From contig CAVVVC010000008.1 of assembly GCA_963751595.1 (NCBI GenBank), positions 226,386 through 290,385 of the forward strand: a DNA stretch of 64,000 bases. Direction: 5' to 3'. This DNA comes from JAHEGP01 sp963751595 (lineage in GTDB: Bacteria; Pseudomonadota; Gammaproteobacteria; Pseudomonadales; JAHEGP01). The notes below the pieces were generated by a model. That model was given only the letters and a program-made list of their open reading frames with translations. It had not been told where the DNA came from and did no database searches. Shown here in pieces: positions 1 to 9,139 of this stretch (positions are counted from its first letter, which is position 1; each line of letters starts with the position of its first letter). The translations under genes were made by a program, and so were the position numbers.

Positions 1-663
1 ATCGAGCTGGTAGGGGCCGACGAATGCCTGGGTGGGACAGATATCCAGGCATGCCCGACAGCTACCACAGTGTTCGGCGGGGTAAGGCGCGCTCGGGGGC
101 AACGGCAGGTCGGTGTAGATTTCGCCGAGAAAAAACCAGGATCCACCGTCGCGGCTGATGAGCATGGTGTTCTTGCCGATCCAGCCCTGGCCCGACTTGG
201 TGGCATAGGCGCGCTCCAGAACCGGGGCGCTGTCAACGAATGCGCGGTAACTTCCGCCGGCGGCTTGTTCCAGTTGTCGGGCGAGTTGCGCCAGTTTCCT
301 GCGCATCACCTTGTGATAGTCGCGGCCCAGAGCATAGCGAGAGACATAGGCTTTGTGTCCTTGCTCCAGTAACGGCAGCGGCGCTGCTCCCGGTGCCAGG
401 TAGTCCATCACTACGGTGATCACCCGCTGTACCCCGGGGAGCAATTCTGCGGGTTGTTGGCGCAGCCGCAGGTGACGGTGCATGTAGTCCATGTCGCCGT
501 GGAAATCGCGCTCGAGCCAGGTCTGCAAATGCGCGGCATGCACCCCGGGGTCGGCGTCGCTGATGGCCAGCCGCCGGAAGCCCAGTTTCGCCGCCCAGTC
601 GGGGAGCCTCCGGGCGAGGTCGTTTATCAGGGCAGCGCTATCGGGCTTGCCGGTCTCATGCAT
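1..663 (-). CDS. queG: Epoxyqueuosine reductase QueG (3' end outside window)
   Basis: QueG reduces epoxyqueuosine to queuosine, the last step of making the hypermodified wobble base in tRNAs with GUN anticodons; it is a cytosolic iron-sulfur, cobalamin-dependent enzyme. On the minus strand the frame opens at ATG 663 and stays open for 221 codons to the window edge, so the C-terminal ferredoxin-like and HEAT-repeat parts are missing. The conserved block GWIGKNTM is at residues 160-167, preceded by VDSAPVLER, which in the family holds the catalytic Asp. A 4Fe-4S motif CGSCRACLDICPTQA starts at residue 199. It is divergent from nnr with about 235 bp between the starts, the usual arrangement in this gene neighbourhood. 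The identification is secure; only the downstream end is unknown. Confidence 0.93.
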   Translation of the reverse strand, partial: MHETGKPDSAALINDLARRLPDWAAKLGFRRLAISDADPGVHAAHLQTWLERDFHGDMDYMHRHLRLRQQPAELLPGVQRVITVVMDYLAPGAAPLPLLEQGHKAYVSRYALGRDYHKVMRRKLAQLARQLEQAAGGSYRAFVDSAPVLERAYATKSGQGWIGKNTMLISRDGGSWFFLGEIYTDLPLPPSAPYPAEHCGSCRACLDICPTQAFVGPYQLD

Positions 664-898
664 CGCACTTGCCTGCCAGCATTGCGTATAATGGTCGGAT
701 TCTACCAGACATGCGACACCGGCGGGGTAGCCGCAGCAGAACCCCATGCACGGGCGTTAGTTTCCAGATCGCGGACGAACAAACCCGATGGAACCTCGCC
801 TGGAAAACCCGCGACCCGAATTGACAGCAGGCGGGACCGGGTTGCCGGCAGTTGCGGCGTCGCAGCAACCTGGCAAACAACTCGGAGAGCCAGCAACC

Positions 899-2407
899 AT
901 GAGCCATCAGGAATCGATTAGCCTGCCCCGTTCTCTCTACCGTGCCAGCAGCGTAAGGGAGCTGGATCGAATTGCGATCGAAGAGCATCGCATTCCCGGC
1001 TTCGAGCTCATGCGCCGGGCTGGACGTGCAGCCTTTGGTGTATTGCAGGACAGCTGGCCCCATGCGCGCCGGATCGCGGTATTCTGCGGTGCCGGAAATA
1101 ACGGCGGAGACGGCTTCGTGCTGGCCGCCAGGGCGGTGCAGCACGGCATAGCGGTGGATCTTTACATGCTGGCCGATGCTCAGCGATTGCGTGGGGATGC
1201 CCAATCGGCATACGAATTGGCGCGGGAGGCCGGGGTCGAGCCGAAACCCGTTGAGGCGATGGACCTGGAAGGCGTCGATGTGCTTGTCGATGGTCTGCTG
1301 GGTACTGGCCTCAGTGGTCCGGTGCGGGGGGCCTACCTGGAGATCATTCAGCACCTGAACCAGGTCCCGGCACCGGTTTTCGCCCTGGATATTCCGTCTG
1401 GCCTCTGCAGTGATACGGGGGCCGTGCTCGGGGCCGCAATCTCGGCAAGTCGCACCATCTCCTTTATTGGCCTCAAGCAGGGAATGTTCACCGGCGAAGG
1501 TCGGGCCCACAGTGGCGAGGTGCATTTTCACGATCTGGCGGTACCCGCGGCTGTGCTAGAGGCGGTGCCCGCCGACTGTCGACGCCTCGACAGCGAAGAC
1601 CTGGCGTGTTTTCTGCCCCCCCGATCGGGCACTGCCCACAAGGGGCACTTCGGTCATGTTCTGGTGGTCGGTGGCGACCATGGTATGGGGGGCGCTGCCG
1701 CACTTGCAGCGCGGGCCGCCGGGCGCAGCGGTGCCGGCCTGGTATCGGTAGCCACCCGGCCCGAGCATATTGCAGGGGTCATGGCGCAGGCACCAGAGGT
1801 GATGTGTCACGCCGTCCACTCCGGTCAGGAATTGGAACCCCTGCTCCAGCGGCCCTCGGTCATCGTGTTGGGGCCGGGTCTGGGGCAAAATCCCTGGGGC
1901 GAGCAAATGGTGCAGAAAGCCTGGGCTTCAGGCAAGCCACTGGTTGTTGACGCCGATGCCCTGAATATTCTCAGCCAGGGCAGAGTCGTGGCGCAACCCC
2001 GGCGGGATGACTGGGTATTGACCCCGCACCCGGGGGAGGCCGCCCGCCTGCTGGGAGTGAGCAGCGCCGAGGTTCAGGGCGATCGTTTTGCCGCTTTGAC
2101 CGCGCTGCAAAGTCGCTACGGTGGTGCCGTAGTGCTGAAGGGCTCTGGATCGCTGGTCTTGGACCCACGTAGCGAGTTTGCATTGTGCCCCTATGGCAAT
2201 CCCGGTATGGCCAGCGGCGGGATGGGTGATGTGCTCAGTGGCGTGGTCGGGGGCCTGCTTGCCCAGGGTATGAGTGCGGGCGATAGTGCCGCAATGGCAA
2301 TGGTGCTGCATGCCCGCGCTGCCGATATGGCGGCCACCAGCGGCGGTGAGAGAGGCCTTCTGGCCAGCGATCTGCTGCCCTGGATACGACGCCTGGCCAA
2401 TTGCTGA
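899..2407 (+). CDS. nnr: Bifunctional NAD(P)HX epimerase / NAD(P)HX dehydratase
   Basis: This enzyme repairs hydrated NADH and NADPH: the N-terminal YjeF domain epimerises the R and S forms, and the C-terminal ribokinase-like domain dehydrates the S form with ADP. The product is 502 aa, normal for the fused bacterial form. The N-domain (about residues 1-215) shows the loop GAGNNGGDGF. The C-domain (about 230-500) shows the signature NPGMASGGMGDVLSG near its end. The frame is open further upstream to 788, but ATG 899 has a GGAGA ahead of it and matches where the fold begins (SLYRASSVRELDR), so it is preferred. Its stop overlaps the tsaE start by one base (TGATG), which implies coupled translation. 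It heads the long plus-strand block that runs to purA. Confidence 0.95.
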   Translation: MSHQESISLPRSLYRASSVRELDRIAIEEHRIPGFELMRRAGRAAFGVLQDSWPHARRIAVFCGAGNNGGDGFVLAARAVQHGIAVDLYMLADAQRLRGDAQSAYELAREAGVEPKPVEAMDLEGVDVLVDGLLGTGLSGPVRGAYLEIIQHLNQVPAPVFALDIPSGLCSDTGAVLGAAISASRTISFIGLKQGMFTGEGRAHSGEVHFHDLAVPAAVLEAVPADCRRLDSEDLACFLPPRSGTAHKGHFGHVLVVGGDHGMGGAAALAARAAGRSGAGLVSVATRPEHIAGVMAQAPEVMCHAVHSGQELEPLLQRPSVIVLGPGLGQNPWGEQMVQKAWASGKPLVVDADALNILSQGRVVAQPRRDDWVLTPHPGEAARLLGVSSAEVQGDRFAALTALQSRYGGAVVLKGSGSLVLDPRSEFALCPYGNPGMASGGMGDVLSGVVGGLLAQGMSAGDSAAMAMVLHARAADMAATSGGERGLLASDLLPWIRRLANC

Positions 2408-2844
2408 TGGCAACCAGCCCGGTTACCGTGTTTGCAGCAGACGAGCCGGCTTTACTGGCATGGGCGAGTCACTGGCTCCCTTACTTCACAGCTGGTGGTG
2501 TGGTTTACCTCGAAGGGGACCTCGGTGCCGGCAAGACCACTTTCGTACGCGGCCTGCTGCGGGCGCTGGGTCACGTGGGGGCGGTCAAGAGCCCGACCTA
2601 CACCCTGGTCGAGCCCTACGAGTTACCGTCCTTGAGCGTCTTTCATTTCGACCTGTATCGTCTTGCTGACCCTGAAGAAATGGAATACCTGGGTGTGCGG
2701 GAATACTTCGCACCTGCAAACCTGTGTCTTGTGGAGTGGCCCCAACGTGGAGCCGGGTGGCTGCCCAGCCCCGACATCCGTGTCGCCATTGAGCCAGAGG
2801 GTAGTGGCCGCAAAATTTCCCTGGATCTTGTCACAGCGCGATAA
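2407..2844 (+). CDS. tsaE: tRNA threonylcarbamoyladenosine biosynthesis ATPase TsaE
   Basis: TsaE is the small ATPase of the TsaB-TsaD-TsaE complex that forms the t6A modification at position 37 of ANN-decoding tRNAs. The 145-aa product has the Walker A motif GDLGAGKTT at about residues 39-47, then the family block SPTYTLVEPYE, and later FHFDLYRL and LVEWP, all typical of YjeE/TsaE. ATG 2407 shares its A with the nnr stop codon. A TTG two codons upstream is open but less likely. The nnr-tsaE-amiB-mutL-miaA order is the standard gammaproteobacterial one. Confidence 0.95.
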   Translation: MATSPVTVFAADEPALLAWASHWLPYFTAGGVVYLEGDLGAGKTTFVRGLLRALGHVGAVKSPTYTLVEPYELPSLSVFHFDLYRLADPEEMEYLGVREYFAPANLCLVEWPQRGAGWLPSPDIRVAIEPEGSGRKISLDLVTAR

Positions 2845-2970
2845 ACGCCTGGGTCGAAACCCTTGCGCTGATGAGATATTAGTGTAATATTCCAGAGTAA
2901 CCTTCTAATAATTATAGTGATTTTTCGGGTATGGGTGGTACTGTGTAAACGATTAACTGTGTGAACGGTC

Positions 2971-4086
2971 ATGGATCGCTTTGTCTCTCACATCGGCGCT
3001 CTCTTGCTGACTGCTTTGTTGGCGGCGGGAGCAATTTTTTCTTCGGCTGCCACGGCAATGACCGAAGTCCAGGGGCTGCGCCTGTCGAAGGCCGCCGAGT
3101 ACACCCGCCTGGTTTTCGACCTTAGCGGCCCGGTTCAGCACAATATTATTGCCCTGCAAAATCCATCGCGGCTGGTTATCGACATTCCGGATGCGCGCTT
3201 ACTGGCATCCCTGAGCCCCGCATCCCTCGACGATACGGGTATCAGGCACATTCGCAGTGGTGTGCGTGACGGCAATGATCTGCGTATCGTCCTCGATATG
3301 CGGGTTGACGCCAAGCCAAGAAGTTTCCTGCTGGGGCGCGAGGGCGGCAAGAAGGATCGACTGGTAGTGGATCTTTACGGCCAGCGTGGTGCGCCGGTGA
3401 GAAGCTCTGCAGCAAGCATGCCCCAGCGCCGGGATATCGTGATCGCCATCGATGCCGGGCACGGTGGTCGGGACCCGGGAGCTATCGGTCCGCGACGACT
3501 GCGAGAAAAAGATGTGGTCCTGGGAATAGCCCGGCAGTTGGAAGCGAAGCTGAAAGCGGCGGGGGGTTACCGTCCCGTGATGGTGCGTGCAGGGGATCAG
3601 TTCATCAGCCTGGAAAACCGTCGCAAGATAGCGCGCAGCAAACGCGCCGATCTGTTCGTTTCGATTCATGCGGACGCCTTCAAGAACCCCAAGGCCAGTG
3701 GCAGTTCAGTTTTCGCGCTTTCTCAGCGCGGTGCCACGTCTACCACCGCGAGCTTCCTGGCAGCCAGTGAAAACAAGGCTGACCAGATTGGCGGGGTGGA
3801 ACTCAAGGATAAGGACGATGTACTGGCCGCAGTCCTGTTCGACCTGTCGATGACTGCCAACCTGGATGCCAGCTTGTCAGTGGGGGACTATGTGTTGCGC
3901 TCGATGGCTGGAGTGTCCCGCTTGCACAAGCCACGGGTCGAGCAGGCCAATTTTGCGGTGCTGCGCTCGCCGGACATTCCCTCCATTCTTATTGAGACCG
4001 GTTTTATCTCGAATCCACATGAAGCTCGCAAGCTGGGGACAAGAAATTACCAGGCCAAGGTGGCAGGGGCAATCTACGGGGCCTGA
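2971..4086 (+). CDS. amiB: N-acetylmuramoyl-L-alanine amidase (AmiB/AmiC type), cut short by a frameshift
   Basis: The protein cleaves the amide bond between N-acetylmuramic acid and the stem peptide during daughter-cell separation in the periplasm. It has an N-terminal signal peptide (about residues 1-29), an AMIN localisation domain (about 32-110) and a zinc amidase_3 domain from about residue 150, with DAGHGGRDPGA, SIHADAF and the catalytic ETGFISNPHEA. The frame ends at 371 aa just after the amidase domain. The usual linker and LysM domain continue directly downstream in the -1 frame (next feature). One G appears to be missing from the run at 4078-4081. As read, the enzyme domain is complete but the peptidoglycan-anchoring LysM tail is lost. 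The TTG-rich stretch before 2971 shows no clear competing start. Confidence 0.9.
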   Translation: MDRFVSHIGALLLTALLAAGAIFSSAATAMTEVQGLRLSKAAEYTRLVFDLSGPVQHNIIALQNPSRLVIDIPDARLLASLSPASLDDTGIRHIRSGVRDGNDLRIVLDMRVDAKPRSFLLGREGGKKDRLVVDLYGQRGAPVRSSAASMPQRRDIVIAIDAGHGGRDPGAIGPRRLREKDVVLGIARQLEAKLKAAGGYRPVMVRAGDQFISLENRRKIARSKRADLFVSIHADAFKNPKASGSSVFALSQRGATSTTASFLAASENKADQIGGVELKDKDDVLAAVLFDLSMTANLDASLSVGDYVLRSMAGVSRLHKPRVEQANFAVLRSPDIPSILIETGFISNPHEARKLGTRNYQAKVAGAIYGA

Positions 4087-4298
4087 TCCACTATTTCGAG
4101 TCGAACCCACCGGATGGGACTTTGGTGGCGTGGCGTCAGCGCAGCGGCAAAGGCCGGGAATATGTGGTGGCCAGCGGTGATACACTCAGCGAAATCGCCC
4201 AGCGCTATCAAGTCAGCCTCAGCAGCTTGCGGCGCAGTAACGGCTTGCGCAGCAATACCATCCGCATCGGTCAGAAGCTGCAAATTCCAACCTCCTGA
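4083..4298 (+). pseudogene. amiB: Detached LysM tail of the upstream amidase
   Basis: This stretch is the out-of-frame continuation of the amidase gene. Read from 4083 it gives 71 residues beginning LIHYFESNPPDGTLVAWR, then a LysM domain with VVASGDTLSEIAQRY and a final IRIGQKLQIP, then TGA at 4298. It matches the end expected for AmiB/AmiC enzymes of this group, which carry one C-terminal LysM repeat. It has no start codon or ribosome binding site of its own, so it would be translated only if one base were restored or by ribosomal slippage at the G run. It is therefore a gene fragment, not a separate gene. Confidence 0.85.
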
Positions 4299-4444
4299 CT
4301 GTGCATGGCGGCGCAATCCCAGGCCGCGCAAACCGGCACTTGATGCGATTTCAGTGGTGGCGGTTTCAATATCACCCGGCTTTGCGGTAATCTGTACCCC
4401 CTCCCCAGTCGGGGATTAGCTCCCGATCATAGTCAGTGTGATAC

Positions 4445-4837
4445 ATGCCTCGCATCCAATTGCTGTCCAATCAACTTGCGAACCAGATTGCCGCGGGCGA
4501 AGTGGTTGAGCGGCCCGCCTCAGTGGTCAAGGAACTCCTTGAAAACAGCCTCGATGCGGGTGCTGGCAGGATCACGGTGGAACTCGATGGCGGTGGAGCC
4601 CGCATGATCAGGGTCAGGGATGATGGCTGTGGTATCGACGCCGAAGACCTGCCACTGGCCCTAAGCCGGCATGCTACCAGCAAGATCAGTGCCATTGAGG
4701 ATCTGGAAGCAGTGGCGTCGCTGGGATTTCGCGGCGAAGCCCTGGCGAGCATCGCGTCGGTGTCGCGCTTGAGCGTCACCAGTAACGCCGGGAACCGGTG
4801 CAGGGCACTGTATCGAGGTGTCTGGCCAGCCCGATGA
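4445..4837 (+). pseudogene. mutL: MutL N-terminal part, frameshifted
   Basis: MutL links MutS mismatch recognition to MutH or UvrD in DNA repair. The 130-codon frame carries the GHKL ATPase motifs in order: the start IQLLSNQLANQIAAGEVV, then ENSLDAGA, RDDGCGI, ATSKI and GFRGEALASI. After SRLSVTSNAGN the frame turns into unrelated residues and stops at 4837. The missing sequence continues in the +1 frame from 4797. An extra C in the AACCGG at 4793-4798 accounts for the shift. Alone this product lacks part of the ATPase domain and all of the dimerisation domain, so it should not work. Confidence 0.9.
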
Positions 4838-6248
4838 CGTCCAGCTCAGGCCCGCCGCCCACCCGCGGGGGAGTACCGTGGAAATCAGGGACCTCTTCTT
4901 CAATACCCCCGCGCGGCGCAAATTTCTGCGTACGGAAAAGACAGAGTTTGATCACGCCCAGGAAGTTCTCAAGCGCCAGGCGCTGAGCCGTCCCGATGTT
5001 AGTTTCGAGTTACGTCACAATGGCAAGGTCATCCACGCGCTGCGGGGCGCGGACACCCTGGCCGCGCAGCAGCAGCGGGTCGCCCAGGTTTGCGGGCCGG
5101 CATTCATGGAGCAGGCCCTGCGGATCGAGCAAGAGGCCGTTGGATATCGGCTCAGCGGCTGGGTAGCACTGCCGACTTTTTCCCGCTCCCAGGCGGATCT
5201 GCAGTATTTTTTCGTCAACGGACGGGTAGTGCGCGACAAGCTGGTCAGTCATGCCGTCCGCCAGGCCTATCGGGATGTGCTTTACCATGGCCGTCATCCG
5301 GCCTATGTGCTGTATCTGGAGTTGGACGCATCGGTGGTCGACGTCAATGTGCATCCCACCAAGCATGAAGTGCGTTTTCGCGATGGCCGCTCCGTGCATG
5401 ATTTCATTTTTCGCTCCCTCCACCGCGCCTTGGCCGCAGTCTCTCCGGAGAATGCATCCCAGGGGCTCGAGGTTACGCCCCTGGCAACCCCGGTTGCATC
5501 GATCCCCCCGCGACAGCAGGGCATGTCTCTCAGCGTGGCCAGCGCCCCCGACGTGCGGGAAGAGCTGCAGGCTTACCAGCAACTTGCCCGGCCGCTGGCT
5601 GGGTCGGGTACACGGCCCGAGGCTTGGTCCCATTCCCAACCGCTAGTGGAGTCGGAGGACGACCTTCCGCCCCTCGGATATGCCATTGCTCAGCTCAAGG
5701 GCATTTACATACTCGCCGAGAACGCATCGGGTATGGTCGTGGTCGATATGCATGCTGCTCACGAGCGCATCGTTTACGAACGCATGAAGCAGGCGCGCGC
5801 GGGTGAGGGCATCAAAACCCAGCCGCTATTGGTTCCCCAAAGTGTCGCTCTCAGCGCGCGGGAAGCGGACTGTGCCGAGCAGCGACTGGCGTTTTTCGGC
5901 TCCCTCGGGTTTACCCTCGAGCGCATCGGCGAGGAATGCCTGGTGATCCGTGAGGTGCCGGCGTTGCTGGTCGACAGCGATGTCGCCCAGCTGTTGAGGG
6001 ACGTCCTGTCTGACTTGATCACACACGGTACCAGCGACCTGATCGAGGCCCATGCTGACGAAATTCTCGCGACCATGGCTTGCCATGGCTCGGTGCGTGC
6101 CAATCGTCGCCTTACCATCCCGGAGATGAATGCCCTGCTGCGGGATATGGAGCGCACTGAGCGCAGTGGCCAGTGCAACCACGGCCGGCCAACCTGGGCT
6201 GCATTGAGCATCGGGGATATTGACAAGCTGTTCCTGCGCGGCCGTTGA
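4797..6248 (+). pseudogene. mutL: MutL remainder in a shifted frame
   Basis: From 4797 the second frame runs for 483 residues: first the rest of the N-terminal region (RPAAHPRGSTVEIRDLFFN, then TPARRKFLRTEKTEF and the VDVNVHPTKHEVRF block), then a variable linker, then the C-terminal dimerisation domain (about 200 residues before the end) closing with CNHGRPTW and a short tail. All expected conserved blocks are present once the two frames are joined, giving a full-length MutL of roughly 600 aa. The first ATG in this frame is at 4818, with no good ribosome binding site. The stop at 6248 overlaps the TTG start of miaA. The decisive question is whether the one-base shift is real. Confidence 0.9.
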
Positions 6249-7270
6249 GCAGTCCCTCCGCAATCGGAACGGGGGCATGCATCACGCTAATGGGTCCCAC
6301 GGCTTCCGGCAAAACTGACCTCGCCATCGCCCTTGCAGGGCACCTGCCCGGCGACATTATCAGTGTCGACTCGGCGCAGGTCTATCGTGGAATGGATATT
6401 GGCACCGCCAAGCCCGATGCAGAAACACTCGCCCGGGCGCCGCACCAACTGCTGGATATTCTGGATCCGTCCGAGCCCTATTCGGCCGCCCGGTTTCGCC
6501 AGCAGGCACTGTCGGCGATGCGCCGGAGTATCGCCCGTGGGCGGACGCCCTTGCTGGTGGGGGGAACGATGCTGTATTTCAAGGCACTGCTGTACGGGAT
6601 CTCGGAGATGCCCCCCGCGGATCCGCAGGTCCGGGACAGTATTGAGCGCGAGGCCAGGGAGCATGGCTGGGAGTCGGTGCATCAGCGGCTGACGCTGTGC
6701 GACCCGGTTGCCGCCCGGCGGATCAAGGTGGCCGATACCCAGCGCCTTCAGCGGGCGCTGGAAGTCTACCTGGTGAGCGGCAGAAACCTGACAGAATGGC
6801 AGCAGGGCCGCGCCTCGGCGACGGCACAGAAAGACGCGCTCGCGCCACTCGCAGCCGATCTTCCCGGCCCCATTGTGCAGCTTGCACTGGCGCCTTTGGA
6901 GCGGTCTGACTTGCATCGGCGCATCGAGCAACGCTTTAACGCCATGATTGCAGCAGGTCTGGTGGAAGAAGTGCGGGGGCTTTGGCAGCGGCCCGACCTC
7001 CATCCTGGGTTGCCCTCCATGCGATCGGTGGGCTATCGACAGGTGATCGACTATCTCGAGGGGAAGCTCGATCTCGAGCAAATGATAGCGGCAGGGGTCA
7101 TCGCCACGCGGCAACTGGCCAAGCGGCAGCTCACCTGGATGCGCAGTTGGCGGCGTCTGGACTGGATACTCACTGATTCTGGTGGTTCTGTGGTGAAGGC
7201 GCCCGAGCCGGTTGCCGGAATGACCCCACTCGAAGCAGCGATTTATTATCTGGGAAAGTCAGCCGGTTAG
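6245..7270 (+). CDS. miaA: tRNA dimethylallyltransferase MiaA
   Basis: MiaA transfers a dimethylallyl group to N6 of adenosine 37 in tRNAs that read codons starting with U. The 341-aa product has the P-loop GPTASGKTDLA at about residues 17-27, SVDSAQVYRGMDIGTAKP shortly after, the LLVGGTMLY block, and the FSMRSVGYRQ-like motif near the C-terminus (here PSMRSVGYRQ). The only plausible start ahead of the P-loop is the TTG at 6245, which overlaps the mutL stop TGA by three bases; an in-frame ATG inside the sequence lies too close to the P-loop. Its place between mutL and hfq is the classical order. Confidence 0.94.
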   Translation: MSSPSAIGTGACITLMGPTASGKTDLAIALAGHLPGDIISVDSAQVYRGMDIGTAKPDAETLARAPHQLLDILDPSEPYSAARFRQQALSAMRRSIARGRTPLLVGGTMLYFKALLYGISEMPPADPQVRDSIEREAREHGWESVHQRLTLCDPVAARRIKVADTQRLQRALEVYLVSGRNLTEWQQGRASATAQKDALAPLAADLPGPIVQLALAPLERSDLHRRIEQRFNAMIAAGLVEEVRGLWQRPDLHPGLPSMRSVGYRQVIDYLEGKLDLEQMIAAGVIATRQLAKRQLTWMRSWRRLDWILTDSGGSVVKAPEPVAGMTPLEAAIYYLGKSAG

Positions 7271-7443
7271 CGTATAATTGAGCCGGTTTCAACTTTATCG
7301 AGTACAAGGTATTGGAATTTCGAGCGCAGGGCCGCATATAGTAGCAGTAGGCAAGCAAGCGCCACCAAGCAGCCAGGGCCGGTAAATCATCCGCAGACAC
7401 TTGCATCGTTATGTAAACTAACAGGAAACCAAGGAGAAACCCA

Positions 7444-7695
7444 ATGTCAAAAGGGCATTCACTACAAGACCCTTACTTGAACATCCTTCGCAAGGAGCGT
7501 GTTCCGGTATCTATTTACCTGGTCAATGGAATAAAACTACAGGGGCAAATCGAATCTTTCGACCAGTTTGTGGTTCTGCTGAAGAACACTGTCAGCCAAA
7601 TGGTCTACAAACACGCCATTTCCACCGTAGTCCCCTCCCGCCCGGTGCGGGTTCCCATGGCTGTCCCGCCCGATGAGGGAGAGGATGAGGGTTAA
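7444..7695 (+). CDS. hfq: RNA chaperone Hfq
   Basis: Hfq forms a hexameric ring that pairs small RNAs with mRNAs. The 83-aa product has the Sm1 region (SLQDPYLNILRKERVPVSIY, then LVNGIKLQGQIESFD) and the Sm2 signature (VYKHAISTVVPSRPV). The C-terminal tail after residue 70 is short and acidic (DEGEDEG). An AAGGAG lies a few bases before ATG 7444. The 173-bp space after miaA is long enough for its own promoter, as known in relatives, but no box is clear enough to mark. Confidence 0.97.
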   Translation: MSKGHSLQDPYLNILRKERVPVSIYLVNGIKLQGQIESFDQFVVLLKNTVSQMVYKHAISTVVPSRPVRVPMAVPPDEGEDEG

Positions 7696-7712
7696 CTTAC
7701 CAGGGGCCGCTA

Positions 7713-9023
7713 TTGTTATTTGAAAGGCCCGGCGGCGGAGAGCAGGCCGTTCTCGTTCACATCGATTTTGCTGATGGTGGGCAGCGCGAGGACCCGGACG
7801 AGTTCAGGGACCTCGCGGCGTCCGCGGGCGCTGTAGTAGCGGCTTTCGTCAATGGTCAGCGCAAAACCCCACAGCCGCGTCTGTATATTGGGTCCGGCAA
7901 GCTCGAAGAGGTGAGGCAGCTGGTAGAGAGCACCGGGGCAGAGCTGGTCATCTTCAATCACGCACTCTCACCGAGCCAGGAACGCAACCTGGAGCGAGAG
8001 CTGCGCTGCAGGGTGCTGGATCGTACAGGCCTGATACTCGATATTTTTGCCCAGCGGGCGCGGACCCACGAGGGGAAACTGCAAGTCGAGCTGGCCCAAC
8101 TACAGCATATGTCGACCCGATTGGTTCGTGGTTGGACCCACCTCGAGCGCCAGAAAGGCGGTATCGGGTTACGGGGTCCCGGGGAAACCCAGCTCGAGAG
8201 TGATCGTCGCCTGCTGCGGGCACGTATCAGGTCTATCGGAAATCGGCTGGACAAGGTGCGGACGCAGCGAAATCAGGGCCGGCGTGCGAGGCGCAGGGCA
8301 GAAATAGCATCGGTGTCGCTGGTCGGATACACCAACGCTGGCAAATCGACATTGTTCAACGCGCTCACGCAGTCCAAAGTATACGCGGCTGACCAGCTGT
8401 TCGCGACTCTGGACCCAACCCTCCGGCGACTGGACATCAGTGGCTTCGGGCCGATAATTCTGGCAGACACCGTGGGCTTCATCCGCCACCTGCCTCACAA
8501 GCTCGTGGAAGCGTTTCGAGCGACGCTGGAAGAGGCCTCGAGTGCCGACTTGCTGCTCCATGTGGTAGACGCCGCAGACGAAAACCGCACTGAAAATGCT
8601 GAACAGGTCGAGGCGGTGCTCGGGGAGATCGGCGCTGACGAAACGCCAAGACTGGAGATTTTCAACAAAATCGACCGGTTGGGCCGGGTGAGGCCAGGGA
8701 TAGAGCGGGATGCTAACGGGAAACCCCGGCGCGTCTGGGTCTCGGCGCACAGCGGCGAGGGTCTTGAACTTATCGGCGAGGCGGTTGCCGAAATATTGGG
8801 GTCTGACACACTACATCAGTGGTGGTTGCTGGCGCCGGAACAAGGAAGGCTGCGAGCGCGACTTTATGCCGCCAACGTGGTTCTGGAGGAGCGCGTTGGC
8901 GAAAACGGGTCATCCCGCCTGGAGATCCGGGCTTCAAGGTCGGATTTGCTGCGCCTCCTGAGCCACGAGGTCGACGATCCTGAACAATTTTTGCGAACTG
9001 AGAAGGATCAGTCAGCCGGGTAG
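7713..9023 (+). CDS. hflX: Ribosome-associated GTPase HflX
   Basis: HflX is a GTPase that splits or rescues stalled ribosomes, for example after heat stress. In the 436-aa product the N-terminal HflX domain is followed by a coiled-coil segment (about residues 140-200, containing GGIGLRGPGETQLE) and a G domain with G1 GYTNAGKST, G3 DTVGF and G4 NKID. The start is TTG 7713: it gives LFERPGGGEQAVLVHIDF, which aligns with the family N-terminus, and no ATG is suitably placed. It follows hfq by 17 bp, so the two are probably co-transcribed. Confidence 0.95.
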   Translation: MLFERPGGGEQAVLVHIDFADGGQREDPDEFRDLAASAGAVVAAFVNGQRKTPQPRLYIGSGKLEEVRQLVESTGAELVIFNHALSPSQERNLERELRCRVLDRTGLILDIFAQRARTHEGKLQVELAQLQHMSTRLVRGWTHLERQKGGIGLRGPGETQLESDRRLLRARIRSIGNRLDKVRTQRNQGRRARRRAEIASVSLVGYTNAGKSTLFNALTQSKVYAADQLFATLDPTLRRLDISGFGPIILADTVGFIRHLPHKLVEAFRATLEEASSADLLLHVVDAADENRTENAEQVEAVLGEIGADETPRLEIFNKIDRLGRVRPGIERDANGKPRRVWVSAHSGEGLELIGEAVAEILGSDTLHQWWLLAPEQGRLRARLYAANVVLEERVGENGSSRLEIRASRSDLLRLLSHEVDDPEQFLRTEKDQSAG

Positions 9024-9139
9024 GTAAAGTTCGGTTGGCCGAGCGCCGGTACAGGGCCAGCAGGGTAATACGCACCGACAGAAATTTGCTAACATTGCCC
9101 CGCTTTGAGCGCGGTGTTAAACGAGTAACGGAGAATGGC

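Noticed and set aside
788..898. N-terminal extension of the nnr frame
   Set aside because: Not conserved, overlaps the likely promoter space of queG and nnr, and lacks a ribosome binding site.
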